Source of the DNA: Rhizobium sp. CFBP 8762
GTDB taxonomy: Bacteria; Pseudomonadota; Alphaproteobacteria; Rhizobiales; Rhizobiaceae
Direction of reading: 5' to 3'
Assembly: GCF_014841565.1 (NCBI RefSeq)
Contig: NZ_JACYUD010000003.1
Span: 357,216 to 421,215 of the forward strand
DNA length: 64,000 bases
In this document: one piece after another, positions 16,198 through 24,005 of the stretch
Layout: every line of letters starts with the position of its first letter
How positions within the stretch are numbered: the stretch's first letter is position 1
Position numbers and translations under genes: made by a program
The notes under the pieces: generated by a model
Database searches by the model: none
Told to the model about the DNA's origin: nothing
The model's input: only the letters and a program-made list of their open reading frames with translations

Positions 16198-16889
16198 CCA
16201 TAATATCGCTTGGAATATTCAGCCGGTACAAACCAACAAAGGAAAACTCGACCTGGCAGGCAGATTTCCCACAGGGTCTGTTTTACCGCAATGAAGAGGG
16301 TAAATGCTGGAACGACCTTATCAAGGAACTAGCCGAGTACGACAACGGCGGTGCCATGATCGGTGCTGCAAAACACCCGCACTATGCCACCGTACATCAG
16401 GGTATCGTTTTCTACACCGATAGCGATCCATCGAAGCTTGCCCCATACGACATGGAAGTGCTCGCCTCGACCGAACCCATCGGGGTCGGTCTGGCATGGA
16501 ACGGGAGTAGCCTGTCCCGCGTACCCGTCAAAGCAGCCGATGTAACACTTGAGCGCGACAAACGCATAGCCGCTGGCGTCCGTGTCATGATTGGCACAAT
16601 CGGTGCTATTCCCGTACAGGGCCGGGAAAAGGACCAGACCAATCTTTTGGCGCTAAAGGATAACGCCCGTGATCTGGTTGCTGCTGGCATTAAAAAGCCA
16701 GTAATGACGTTTCGGGATGCCAATGACGTCGTACATTTGTTGACGCCTGCGCAAATGATGGAATTGGTTTCAAAGGGTTTGGCCTGGGTTTCGCAAGTCT
16801 ATCAGGCGTCGTGGATCATCAAAGAAATGAATCCAATTCCTCACGACTTTGCAAGCAACGCAGCATTATGGCCGGCTGATAATATCTGA
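16194..16889 (+). CDS. DUF4376-containing tail fibre accessory protein (gp50-like position)
   Basis: 231 residues. The C-terminal 120 residues (DVTLERDKRIAAGV...IPVQGREKDQTNLLALKDNAR..TFRDANDVVHLLTPAQMMEL) match DUF4376, which is found in phage tail fibre and fibre-assembly proteins. The N-terminal half is not recognised. It starts inside the fibre stop (ATGA at 16194-16197) and holds the position of the Mu fibre assembly gene U/gp50. A chaperone role is plausible but a structural role is equally possible. Confidence 0.75.
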   Translation: MTIISLGIFSRYKPTKENSTWQADFPQGLFYRNEEGKCWNDLIKELAEYDNGGAMIGAAKHPHYATVHQGIVFYTDSDPSKLAPYDMEVLASTEPIGVGLAWNGSSLSRVPVKAADVTLERDKRIAAGVRVMIGTIGAIPVQGREKDQTNLLALKDNARDLVAAGIKKPVMTFRDANDVVHLLTPAQMMELVSKGLAWVSQVYQASWIIKEMNPIPHDFASNAALWPADNI

Positions 16890-17035
16890 CGAACCGGGCG
16901 GCCGGTGCGCGAGGAACGCACCAAGCGACGGGGGTAGTTTTGGCGACAGCTCCCGTCCGACAGCGCAAGAAGACAACTGTCACGCCCGTGCCTTGCAAGG
17001 CGGGCTCTTAGTGACTGAGTCGAGAGAATGACACA
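16890..17035 (+). promoter_or_regulatory. Structured leader upstream of com
   Basis: This 146-base interval between the fibre accessory gene and com contains pairing elements. GACGGGGGT...GCTCCCGTC lies near 16,928-16,963 and GCCTTGCAAGGC near 16,990-17,001. In Mu the com-mom region is under tight transcriptional and translational control, so a promoter or RNA control element here is reasonable. No specific promoter could be assigned. Confidence 0.35.
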
Positions 17036-17239
17036 ATGAAGAATATCAGGTGCGGCTCATGTTCAGCCCTTTTGTTTAAGGCTGGACATGGAGCCATTGC
17101 CAACGATATCGAAATCAAGTGCCGCCGTTGCGGCACGTTCAATCATTTGAGGCCACTGCCCGCACAGGACACCGAGCCCCTGACCGACTGCCACGAGCAG
17201 CCGCAAAGGAAACACTCGTGTGGCTCTACATCCCGTTGA
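17036..17239 (+). CDS. com: Com-like zinc-ribbon translational regulator
   Basis: 67 residues with two Cys pairs, IRCGSCSALLFK and IEIKCRRCGTFN, spaced as in phage Mu Com. In Mu this protein binds the mom mRNA and opens its ribosome site. Here the last 20 bases of com overlap the start of a DNA cytosine methyltransferase gene (GTG 17220), with AAGGA inside com as its ribosome site. Com therefore probably controls this methyltransferase instead of Mom. Family membership is clear from the zinc ribbon, size and position; the target switch is inference. Confidence 0.85.
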   Translation: MKNIRCGSCSALLFKAGHGAIANDIEIKCRRCGTFNHLRPLPAQDTEPLTDCHEQPQRKHSCGSTSR

Positions 17240-18170
17240 CGGCTTTACCGCCCACTACTCTGCCAACTCCGAACCTCTCCACGGCATCGCGCTCTGCGCT
17301 GGCGTGGGAGGACTGGAACTCGGCCTGCACATCGCAGAACCCGGATACAAGACTGTGTGTTACGTCGAGCGGGAAGCCTTCCCTGCAAGCGTGCTGGTGG
17401 CGCGGATGGAAGACAAGGCCCTGGATCACGCGCCTGTCTGGGATGATGTTACCACCTTCGATGGCCGCCCTTGGCGTGGAAAGGTTCATATCCTCACTGG
17501 CGGCTATCCCTGCCAGCCCTTCTCGTTTGCCGGTCGACGGCTCGGACAAGACGATCCCCGCCACCTCTGGCCTCACATTGCCCGCATCATCACAGAGCTT
17601 GAACCCGAATGGTGTTTCTTCGAAAACGTCGAAGGCCATATGTCCCTGGGCGCCGATGCAGTCTTCGCAGACCTTGCCCGCCTGGGCTTTAGCATCAAAG
17701 CGGGCTTGTTCAGCGCGGCAGAAGTCGGCGCATCCCACCAGCGTCGGCGGCTCTTCATTGTGGCCCACGCCGACAAAGTCCCTCTATTGCACGAAGATCG
17801 AGCTGGAGCTGGTGAACGACTGCTTCCGGATGCGCGACGATGCGGCGGCGGGCGGATCGCAGTTCGGCCTGGGCAAGGCTGCGCGCGTGTGGACGCACAT
17901 CTGGCTGCTGATGAAAGCCTGCGGAGCCCGGCCGACGAAGCCCTTCAGCTTCCAGTCTTCGCGCCCGCTCCATTTGAGTTTGAACGCTGGAGCCCGATCC
18001 TCGACCACAGACCTGACCTTCAACCCGAACTTTTCGGATTGGATCATGGGCTGGCCGATCGGGTGGACCGATCCGACGCAGCCGGTAACGGAGTGGTCTC
18101 TCTGGCTGCGGCGTATGCGTGGCGAACTCTCAAAGCTGCCCACTGTGAGGATGGTTTGAATTTGTACTGA
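17220..18170 (+). CDS. DNA (cytosine-5) methyltransferase of the prophage
   Basis: 316 residues from GTG 17220. C5-methyltransferase motifs are present in order: I (GVGGLELGL, about residue 27), IV with the catalytic cysteine (GGYPCQPFS, about 98), VI (ENVEGH), VIII (QRRRLFIV, about 178) and X (AAGNGVVSLAAAYAWRTL, near the C-terminus). The target recognition region between VIII and X is short. It takes the place of mom in Mu and probably protects phage DNA from host restriction. From about 17,760 the same DNA is also open in the +1 frame, where a second conserved-looking protein can be read. The target sequence cannot be told from the protein. Confidence 0.9.
   Translation: MALHPVDGFTAHYSANSEPLHGIALCAGVGGLELGLHIAEPGYKTVCYVEREAFPASVLVARMEDKALDHAPVWDDVTTFDGRPWRGKVHILTGGYPCQPFSFAGRRLGQDDPRHLWPHIARIITELEPEWCFFENVEGHMSLGADAVFADLARLGFSIKAGLFSAAEVGASHQRRRLFIVAHADKVPLLHEDRAGAGERLLPDARRCGGGRIAVRPGQGCARVDAHLAADESLRSPADEALQLPVFAPAPFEFERWSPILDHRPDLQPELFGLDHGLADRVDRSDAAGNGVVSLAAAYAWRTLKAAHCEDGLNLY
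17758..18159 (+). CDS. Overlapping frame inside the methyltransferase gene, phage methylase-tail-like protein
   Basis: The frame +1 to the methyltransferase is open and reads LWPTPTKSLY...GSQFGLGKAARVWTHIW...FNPNFSDWIMGWPIGWTDP...WLRRMRGELSKL. WPTPT and NP.F..W.MGWPIGWT are motifs I associate with the C-terminal parts of phage DNA methylase proteins. In the segment about 18,018-18,143 my hand count gives G or C at third positions in 32 of 41 codons in this frame against 23 of 42 in the methyltransferase frame, so codon use favours this frame. Possible starts are TTG 17758, GTG 17812 and ATG 17830; none has a convincing ribosome site. It could be a true overprinted gene or the original tail of an older methylase. 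Confidence 0.5.
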   Translation: MWPTPTKSLYCTKIELELVNDCFRMRDDAAAGGSQFGLGKAARVWTHIWLLMKACGARPTKPFSFQSSRPLHLSLNAGARSSTTDLTFNPNFSDWIMGWPIGWTDPTQPVTEWSLWLRRMRGELSKLPTVRMV

Positions 18171-18183
18171 GCGTAGTCTTGCT

Positions 18184-19074
18184 CTACCCAAATTCTTCAA
18201 GTGCTATCCGTTGAATATCGCGAGCGCTATAATTTAAGAACGATTGCACCCCTATTCCTACTTGATGGGGTGCGATCTGTCGGAAGTAAGACCGAATACC
18301 CGTCTCGTTCATCGGAACAGTCTGATTATCCCATAGCACATGGCACAAGGCCTCGTTTGTTCGGTAGTGCCCTTGAGTACCCAAACTGTCGTCTACAAAA
18401 CGACCGTAGATCATGCATTCCGAAAACTCTCTGGAAGCAAGCATCGCTCGTACCCAGTGGCATTGATGACGAGCTTCAATACTGTCCAACAATTTCCGGC
18501 AGGTCTCGACATCCCATGCGACAATCGTACCGACATAATCGTGTGCGGGAAGCGGCGGCGCGTCCAACCCGAGCAGGTGGGAGGCGTGATTAACCCACTT
18601 TATAAACCCATACTGGTCGATGCTTATCTTCGTGTCTTCGCGATAAAGCCGTAAGCTGCCATTCACCCACAAAAACGCCGGATCAAACTCACGAACCATC
18701 ATCACGTCTGAATCAATAAACAGCATTGTTCTTTCAGTAGCGTAGCGGGCAAAGGCCATGCGTCTTAACTGCTGTATATGCCAGCCCCGCTTGGGGCGGG
18801 AATACGGCGTCAACCACCGGCGTTTTCCCCGGTAGGCTAGTGCTTCTGGAAGTGCGATAATCCACCATGGAAGCAGCTCTCGTTCGTCTACAACAACACG
18901 ACGTTCGCCTTCTAGCTGCTTGAACATCTTCACATCACTGCTCGCAACAAGCAGGTAATGGGTCCAATTACCCTGCAAGCGACGGTCCATGCTTTCACAC
19001 AGAATTTGGCATCTTTCGAAGTCTTTTGGATAGGATGCAGTTACGACAGCGGTGCCGCCTTCATATATCGTCAT
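18184..19074 (-). CDS. DUF6492-type glycosyltransferase-like protein
   Basis: 296 residues. The start TAVVTASYPKDFERCQILCESMDRRL and the motif RTMLFIDSDVMMVREFDPAFLW, containing the DSD metal-binding motif of GT-A enzymes, fit the DUF6492 family of putative glycosyltransferases. No signal peptide or membrane segment is seen. It lies between the prophage methyltransferase and the probable prophage end and is opposite to the phage genes. It may be a cargo gene that alters host surface sugar during lysogeny. It could also be older chromosomal DNA if the prophage ends at about 18.2 kb. Sugar and acceptor are unknown. Confidence 0.7.
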   Translation of the reverse strand: MTIYEGGTAVVTASYPKDFERCQILCESMDRRLQGNWTHYLLVASSDVKMFKQLEGERRVVVDERELLPWWIIALPEALAYRGKRRWLTPYSRPKRGWHIQQLRRMAFARYATERTMLFIDSDVMMVREFDPAFLWVNGSLRLYREDTKISIDQYGFIKWVNHASHLLGLDAPPLPAHDYVGTIVAWDVETCRKLLDSIEARHQCHWVRAMLASREFSECMIYGRFVDDSLGTQGHYRTNEALCHVLWDNQTVPMNETGIRSYFRQIAPHQVGIGVQSFLNYSARDIQRIALEEFG

Positions 19075-19320
19075 GGTCTGTCCTTTAAGTCACGGCCCAT
19101 TTGCTAATGGCTGCGATATGTATGACATAACTCATATACGTTGGAACAGTAATTGTCAGAGACGATAATGGACGGTGTCGCTACTACGGCCGCTGAGGAC
19201 AATGGCAAACTTTTCGAAGCCAGCGATTTCAAAGGTTACTGGAGATGCCTTTGAGAGGGTCTTACAAGTTAGAGCGTAATAAACGTGATGCCCGAACACC
19301 ATCAATTGACAAAAATGTGT

Positions 19321-19822
19321 TGCTGACATTTTCGGTGTCAAAATTGACAAAATTAGCGTCCGGCTACATCGCCATAGGCGAGTAGTGCCATCTGGGCTGT
19401 TAAAATTTTCATGTGTTTTTAGCGGCATAAATTCCCTCCTTATTCACTCCAAACATGTCCACAAACTAGATGACCATTGCATGTAGAAAAGGGTCAGAGC
19501 CAATTTTAAGAAGTGGCGTGTAGCTACGATGGCACAATGCAAAACTGTTAAAAACTATTTTAGCTATGGAGATGTTGCTGCAAATCTTGGTGTCAAAACT
19601 GCAAAATTCCGCGTCCGGCTACAGCTGACATTTTTAGTGTCAAAATTGACAAAGTTCGCGTCCTGCTACAACAAAGCTTTTGACACGTCCGCCAGAATTC
19701 TGAAAATTCCGATTTCTTGTGTCAAAATTCCGATTTTGCGTGTCACGCTACACCGATTTTGCGTGTCACGCTACAACTGACATTTTAAGTGTCAAAATTG
19801 ACAAATTCCGCGTCCGGCTACA
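19321..19822. repeat. Array of transposase-binding-like repeats, probable right end of the Mu-like prophage
   Basis: Similar units lie in one orientation at 19321-19368, 19589-19623 (partial), 19624-19670 and 19776-19822. Full units contain CTGACATTTT, then GTGTCAAAATTGACAAA, then CGCGTCCGGCTACA. Two shorter units GCGTGTCACGCTACA occur at 19738-19752 and 19761-19775. All end in GCTACA; the last ends at 19822 with CA, the terminal dinucleotide of Mu and related elements, so the inverted element end would read TGTAGCCGGACGC. Multiple sites at one end are typical for MuA/TnsB-type transposases. The sequence 19,075-19,842 contains no gene I can support. Confidence 0.65.
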
Positions 19823-19842
19823 ACAAGGGTAAAAGTAGGAAC

Positions 19843-19918
19843 TGGTGGGCCCGGAGGGACTCGAACCCCCAACCAAGCGGTTATGAGCCGCCGGCTCTAA
19901 CCATTGAGCTACAGGCCC
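19843..19918 (-). tRNA. ileX: tRNA-Ile with CAT anticodon (lysidine type)
   Basis: The minus strand folds into a cloverleaf with acceptor stem GGGCCTG/CGGGCCC, D-arm TAGCTCAATGGTTAGAGC, anticodon stem GGCGG/CCGCT with loop CTCATAA, T-arm GGGGGTTCGAGTCCCTC and encoded CCA. The anticodon is CAT. The anticodon region (GGCGGCTCATAACCGCTTGG) resembles E. coli tRNA-Ile2 rather than elongator or initiator tRNA-Met, so the C34 is probably changed to lysidine by TilS and the tRNA reads AUA. It lies about 20 bases from the putative prophage end. Confidence 0.9.
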
Positions 19919-20060
19919 TTGGAAAAATTCCAGCCGCTATCCAATGGTAAAATAGCGACGGCTCAGGCTCTAGCCGAAAATCATGTGTGAAACAAGTCTG
20001 CCGTAATCATCACATATTCAAACGCGATAACAATTATGCAGATCAAAGGAGAGTTACCGC

Positions 20061-20804
20061 ATGAAGTCCAGTTCACAAATGTACCGTCTTGTCAGTGCCG
20101 TTGCCTTTTGCGTCATCGCATCATCGGCCGTCGCGCAGGATGCACCGAACAATTCGACACAGGTTATTTCTGTAACCGGGGAAGGAAGGGCGGAAATGGC
20201 GCCGGATATGGCGCTTGTTACGCTCAGTGTTGTGCGCAACGCGGCAACGGCGCGTGAAGCCATGGACGGGACCAGCAAGGCCGTTGGCGATATCCTTACC
20301 GCTTTGAAAGCAGACGGAATTCAGGAGCGTGATCTGCAAACCTCGGATTTCGCCATCAATCCGCAGTATCAGTACCCCGACAACAACAACGGGCAGAACG
20401 AAGCGCCAAAGTTGATCGGGTATAGTGTCAGCAACACGCTGAACGTCCGTGTGCGCGATGTAACGAAGCTCGGAGAATTGCTTGACAAGTCCGTGACGCT
20501 CGGTGTGAACCAGGGCGGCAGCATTCAGTTCACCAATGACAATCCTGAAAAGGCGCTCAGTGACGCGCGCAAGGAAGCGGTCGAAGATGCCATTTCCAAG
20601 GCAAAAGAACTGACCGAAGCCGCAGGTATCAAGCTCGGGCCGGTATTGACGATTTCGGAGAACAGCTTCCGTTCCCCCCCGATCCCCGTGGCATTTTCAG
20701 CCCGCGCGCAGATGGCTGATGCCAAGGCACCAGCGCCGATCGCCGCTGGCGAAAACGCCTATGACGTTTCGGTTTCCATGACATTTAAACTCGAAGCAAA
20801 ATAA
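20061..20804 (+). CDS. SIMPL-domain (DUF541) periplasmic protein, BP26/Omp28-like
   Basis: 247 residues with a signal peptide (cleavage probably after SSAVAQ, residue about 26). The SIMPL/DUF541 domain covers most of the protein. The segments ISVTGEGRAEMAPDMALVTL, DRDLQTSDFAINPQY, TKLGELLDKSVTLGVNQGG and PIAAGENAYDVSVSM closely follow the Brucella immunogenic protein BP26 (Omp28), which forms a ring-like oligomer in the periplasm. Its physiological role is not settled. An AAGGAGAG site precedes the ATG and a strong terminator follows the stop. Confidence 0.9.
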   Translation: MKSSSQMYRLVSAVAFCVIASSAVAQDAPNNSTQVISVTGEGRAEMAPDMALVTLSVVRNAATAREAMDGTSKAVGDILTALKADGIQERDLQTSDFAINPQYQYPDNNNGQNEAPKLIGYSVSNTLNVRVRDVTKLGELLDKSVTLGVNQGGSIQFTNDNPEKALSDARKEAVEDAISKAKELTEAAGIKLGPVLTISENSFRSPPIPVAFSARAQMADAKAPAPIAAGENAYDVSVSMTFKLEAK

Positions 20805-20813
20805 TCGTCATGT

Positions 20814-20841
20814 AAAAAGGCCCCCGAAAGGGGGCCTTTTA
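20814..20841 (+). terminator. Rho-independent terminator after the BP26-like gene
   Basis: AAGGCCCCC-GAAA-GGGGGCCTT forms a perfect stem with a tetraloop followed by TTT. The reverse strand also ends in a U-run, so it can serve the convergent proline-rich protein gene whose stop lies at 20842. Confidence 0.92.
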
Positions 20842-21321
20842 TCAGAACAGCGGGGGGCAGCCTCTCACATTGGCAAATGACATGGTTACCAACCGGCCAC
20901 CGCGGCGGAAGCCCTCCACAACGACACGCCGGGGCGTAACGTCAATTACCTGCGCACGACGCAGGCCGAAATCACGTGCCTTGTCTTCTGCAAGCCAGCC
21001 TTCGCAGCGTCCGCGCCCTGCAAACCGTGGTGGCGGTGCGCCATAACCGGGACGAATGGGACGGCCACCTTCAAAATACGGCGGCGGCGGCGGCGGTGGT
21101 GGGCGGTCATAGTCAGGCCGAACAGGGCGACCGCCCTCGAAGAACGGTGGCGGCGGGCCCCGGCCCCAGTCGTCGTCAAAACCATCATCGCGGTACTGTA
21201 CATCAATCACAAGATTCGAGGCCACAGATACGCTCTGTGCAAACACCGGAACTGACGACGTGACAGCCGCACTCACGCCAACCAAGGCAGCAAGAGCCAA
21301 ATGTACGATCTTATGTTTCAT
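20842..21321 (-). CDS. Secreted proline-rich protein of unknown function
   Basis: 159 residues from ATG 21321, chosen because TTGGAGACGG precedes it and the protein then begins with a signal peptide (MKHKIVHLALAALVGVSAA..., cleavage near VFAQS). Residues about 55-105 are a low-complexity part with two repeats of PPPP(P)(F/Y)FEGGRP(V/I)RP. The C-terminal 60 residues (GRCEGWLAEDKARDFGLRRAQVIDVTPRRVVVEGFRRGGRL) form a compact domain with two cysteines (GRCEG and RGCPP). It is probably periplasmic or outer-membrane associated. I do not recognise a named family. Confidence 0.75.
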   Translation of the reverse strand: MKHKIVHLALAALVGVSAAVTSSVPVFAQSVSVASNLVIDVQYRDDGFDDDWGRGPPPPFFEGGRPVRPDYDRPPPPPPPPYFEGGRPIRPGYGAPPPRFAGRGRCEGWLAEDKARDFGLRRAQVIDVTPRRVVVEGFRRGGRLVTMSFANVRGCPPLF

Positions 21322-21500
21322 TGACCGTCTCCAATAGCATTCTGCGAAAAGCGCAATTGCTTTCGTATCCATAGAATGCGTCAAACCACAAGGATAGCGG
21401 CAAAGTCCAAAAGCGGGCCCGTCGTTTCCTGAAGCTTATATACCGTCGCTTTCTTGAATGTGAACAGAATGCTGCGTTCAGCAAGTATTCATTAGCGACC

Positions 21501-21539
21501 AAAAAAGCCCACCGCATCGATGATGTGGCGGGCTTTTTT
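21501..21539 (-). terminator. Terminator of rpoD
   Basis: AAAAAAGCCC at the left pairs with GGGCTTTTTT at the right, with an inner CATC/GATG stem; a U-run is present in both directions. It lies 17 bases beyond the rpoD stop codon on the minus strand. Confidence 0.88.
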
Positions 21540-21555
21540 CGGGACATTCAAGACA

Positions 21556-23607
21556 TCAGCTGTCGAGGAAGCTTCTCAGCTTGCGTGAACGGCTGGGATG
21601 CTTCAACTTCCGTAGAGCCTTGGCTTCGATCTGCCGGATACGCTCACGCGTAACCGAGAACTGTTGGCCCACTTCTTCCAGCGTATGGTCCGTATTCATA
21701 CCGATGCCGAAACGCATGCGAAGAACACGCTCTTCACGCGGGGTTAGGGATGCCAGAACACGCGTGGTGGTTTCACGCAAGTTCGCCTGAATGGCCGCAT
21801 CGATGGGGAGCAGCGCATTCTTGTCTTCAATGAAGTCCCCAAGGTGCGAATCTTCTTCGTCACCCACCGGGGTTTCCAGCGAAATCGGCTCCTTGGCGAT
21901 TTTCAGCACCTTGCGCACTTTTTCCAGTGGCATGGCGAGCTTTTCGGCCAGTTCTTCAGGCGTCGGTTCGCGGCCAATTTCATGCAGCATCTGGCGTGAT
22001 GTGCGAACGATCTTGTTGATCGTTTCGATCATGTGAACCGGAATGCGGATCGTGCGCGCCTGATCGGCGATCGAGCGCGTGATCGCCTGACGGATCCACC
22101 ATGTCGCATAGGTCGAGAACTTGTAACCGCGTCGATACTCAAACTTGTCCACGGCCTTCATCAAGCCGATATTGCCTTCTTGAATAAGATCAAGGAACTG
22201 CAAACCACGGTTTGTGTATTTTTTGGCGATGGAAATGACCAGACGAAGGTTGGCTTCCACCATTTCCTTCTTGGCAATACGGGCTTCGCGCTCGCCCTTC
22301 TGAACCATGCTGACAATGCGGCGGAATTCGGAAATGGAAATGCCCGTTTCCGTTGCCAGATTCTGAATTTCCTGACGGATATCCCGGATCGTGCCGTTTT
22401 CGCTCCGGGCAAATTCCTTCCAGCCGCGCGCAGCCAGATTTCCAATGGACTTCATCCAGTTGGGATCAAGCTCGGCGCCGCTGTAATGCTCAAGGAAGGA
22501 GTCACGCTTCACACCGTAAGATTCGGCAAGACGCAACAGACGGCCTTCGTTCTGCATCAGGCGCTTACTGATATCGTAAAGCTGCTCAACAAGGTTATCG
22601 ATACGGTTCTGGTTCAGCGACAAGGACTTGACGGCCGTAATCAGCTCGTCCTTCAGTTCCTTGTAGCGGCGCTCCTGCGCAGGCGAAAGCGTGCCAGTGG
22701 CGGCCAGACGGGCTTCCACCTGCTGGTCCTGCAATTTGCGCAGCTTCTTGTAGGTTTCCGCAATCAGGTCGAGGGTGGTCATCACCTGCGGGCGCAGTTC
22801 GGCTTCCATGGCGGCCAAAGACAGGTTCGACTCGTCGTCGTCCTCTTCTTCTTCCTCCATAGGCATGTTTTCGCCGCCGACATTGGTAATGTCGTCTTCG
22901 CTCACGCGCGCGCGCCGGGTCTTTTCCTTTTCCTCGGCAGCCTTACGGTCAGCCTCGATCTTTTCCGGGCTCTGGAACTGCGGCGCAGCTTTGGCTTCCG
23001 GACCGGAATAGGTCGTTTCAAGGTCAATAATTTCGCGCAGCAAGGTTGCGCCTTCATTCAGCTCATCACGCCAGATGATGATGGCCTGGAAGGTCAGCGG
23101 GCTCTCACAGAGCCCTGCAATCATGGTTTCGCGGCCAGCCTCGATGCGCTTGGCAATGGCAATTTCGCCCTCACGCGACAACAGCTCCACGGAGCCCATT
23201 TCGCGCAGATACATGCGGACGGGATCGTCGGTGCGGTCGGTCGGCTCTTTCTTCTTGGCGGTCGCCAGCGCAGTACCGCCGGTGGCTGCAAGCTCGCCGC
23301 CCTCGCTCTCACCGTCGGAATCGCTGTCGTCTTCCTCGGGCTTTTCAGCGGTATCTTCCGCTTCCTCGTCCTCAACGACGTTGATGCCCATTTCAGACAG
23401 CATGGCCATGATGTCCTCAATCCGGTCAGGGTCCACCTGATCAGACGGCAAAACTTCATTCAGCTCGTCCATGGTCACATAGCCGCGCTTCTTGGCGGCC
23501 TTGATCATCTTCTTGACCGCGTCATCCGAAAGGTCGAGAAGCGGGCCATCCGTCGCGCCTTCGCGTTCAGCTTCTGCTTCTTCGTTTTCTTTGACTTTGG
23601 TTGCCAT
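21556..23607 (-). CDS. rpoD: RNA polymerase housekeeping sigma factor RpoD
   Basis: 683 residues, usual for alphaproteobacterial sigma-70. Domains in order are region 1.1 ([27 protein letters not shown]), region 1.2 ([29 protein letters not shown]), a long acidic non-conserved region (about 205-380), region 2 ([48 protein letters not shown], wrapped over several motifs), region 3 and region 4.2 ([29 protein letters not shown]). It directs transcription of essential genes. The order yqeY-dnaG-rpoD is the common alphaproteobacterial form of the macromolecular synthesis locus, but a gap of about 400 bases before rpoD suggests its own promoter. Confidence 0.98.
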   Translation of the reverse strand: MATKVKENEEAEAEREGATDGPLLDLSDDAVKKMIKAAKKRGYVTMDELNEVLPSDQVDPDRIEDIMAMLSEMGINVVEDEEAEDTAEKPEEDDSDSDGESEGGELAATGGTALATAKKKEPTDRTDDPVRMYLREMGSVELLSREGEIAIAKRIEAGRETMIAGLCESPLTFQAIIIWRDELNEGATLLREIIDLETTYSGPEAKAAPQFQSPEKIEADRKAAEEKEKTRRARVSEDDITNVGGENMPMEEEEEDDDESNLSLAAMEAELRPQVMTTLDLIAETYKKLRKLQDQQVEARLAATGTLSPAQERRYKELKDELITAVKSLSLNQNRIDNLVEQLYDISKRLMQNEGRLLRLAESYGVKRDSFLEHYSGAELDPNWMKSIGNLAARGWKEFARSENGTIRDIRQEIQNLATETGISISEFRRIVSMVQKGEREARIAKKEMVEANLRLVISIAKKYTNRGLQFLDLIQEGNIGLMKAVDKFEYRRGYKFSTYATWWIRQAITRSIADQARTIRIPVHMIETINKIVRTSRQMLHEIGREPTPEELAEKLAMPLEKVRKVLKIAKEPISLETPVGDEEDSHLGDFIEDKNALLPIDAAIQANLRETTTRVLASLTPREERVLRMRFGIGMNTDHTLEEVGQQFSVTRERIRQIEAKALRKLKHPSRSRKLRSFLDS

Positions 23608-24005
23608 CTATTCGTCGCTTTCCTTGACGCGTCCAATGTTTGAGCAGTACAAGCTTGATGAAGCTACACGCTCCCAAACATTCGCCGCGAATCATTTCCC
23701 GTGACCTAACGGGATACTATTTAATTCCTGATTAACCACAGGAAGCACTGCCGCACAATCGGATGGCAAACTGGATTGGGAAATCTCCAGCGTCCTTGTT
23801 ACGCCGATCCACCGCAATGTTTGTCACCCTTGATATCAGCAATGGTGATTCCCAGATTTTTCAATTCCGTCAAGCTTTTCGGGCGAAAAATCGGCCCACA
23901 GACCAATTATACGGTTGTTCCGCCATGCCCAATTCTTGCCTGATGTAGGGAGCCAGACTATAAAAGGCAAGATCATCCGAGCGCCAAAAAGGGCACCGGT
24001 ACCAT
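23608..24005. promoter_or_regulatory. Gap between dnaG and rpoD, probable rpoD leader and promoter
   Basis: This 398-base interval holds no gene I can support. On the minus strand TTGACG (rc of about 23,868-23,873) may be a -35 element but no good -10 could be paired with it. Short frames on either strand lack ribosome sites and family features. Confidence 0.3.

Noticed and set aside
17220..18170. A sequencing frameshift in the methyltransferase gene joining it to the +1 frame tail
   Set aside because: Motif X is present in the original frame to the end, so the gene is complete without a shift; both frames were therefore reported separately.
19156..19428. A 90-codon minus-strand frame in the prophage end region
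   Set aside because: It runs through a copy of the terminal repeats and has no ribosome site or recognisable pattern.
19321..19822. CRISPR array
   Set aside because: Repeat units differ in length and spacing, spacers are not uniform, and no cas genes are near; the units fit transposase-binding sites better.
22033..23643. A 536-codon open frame on the + strand opposite rpoD
   Set aside because: It is the antisense of a clear sigma-70 gene; its protein has no recognisable domain and its codon pattern is that of a shadow frame.
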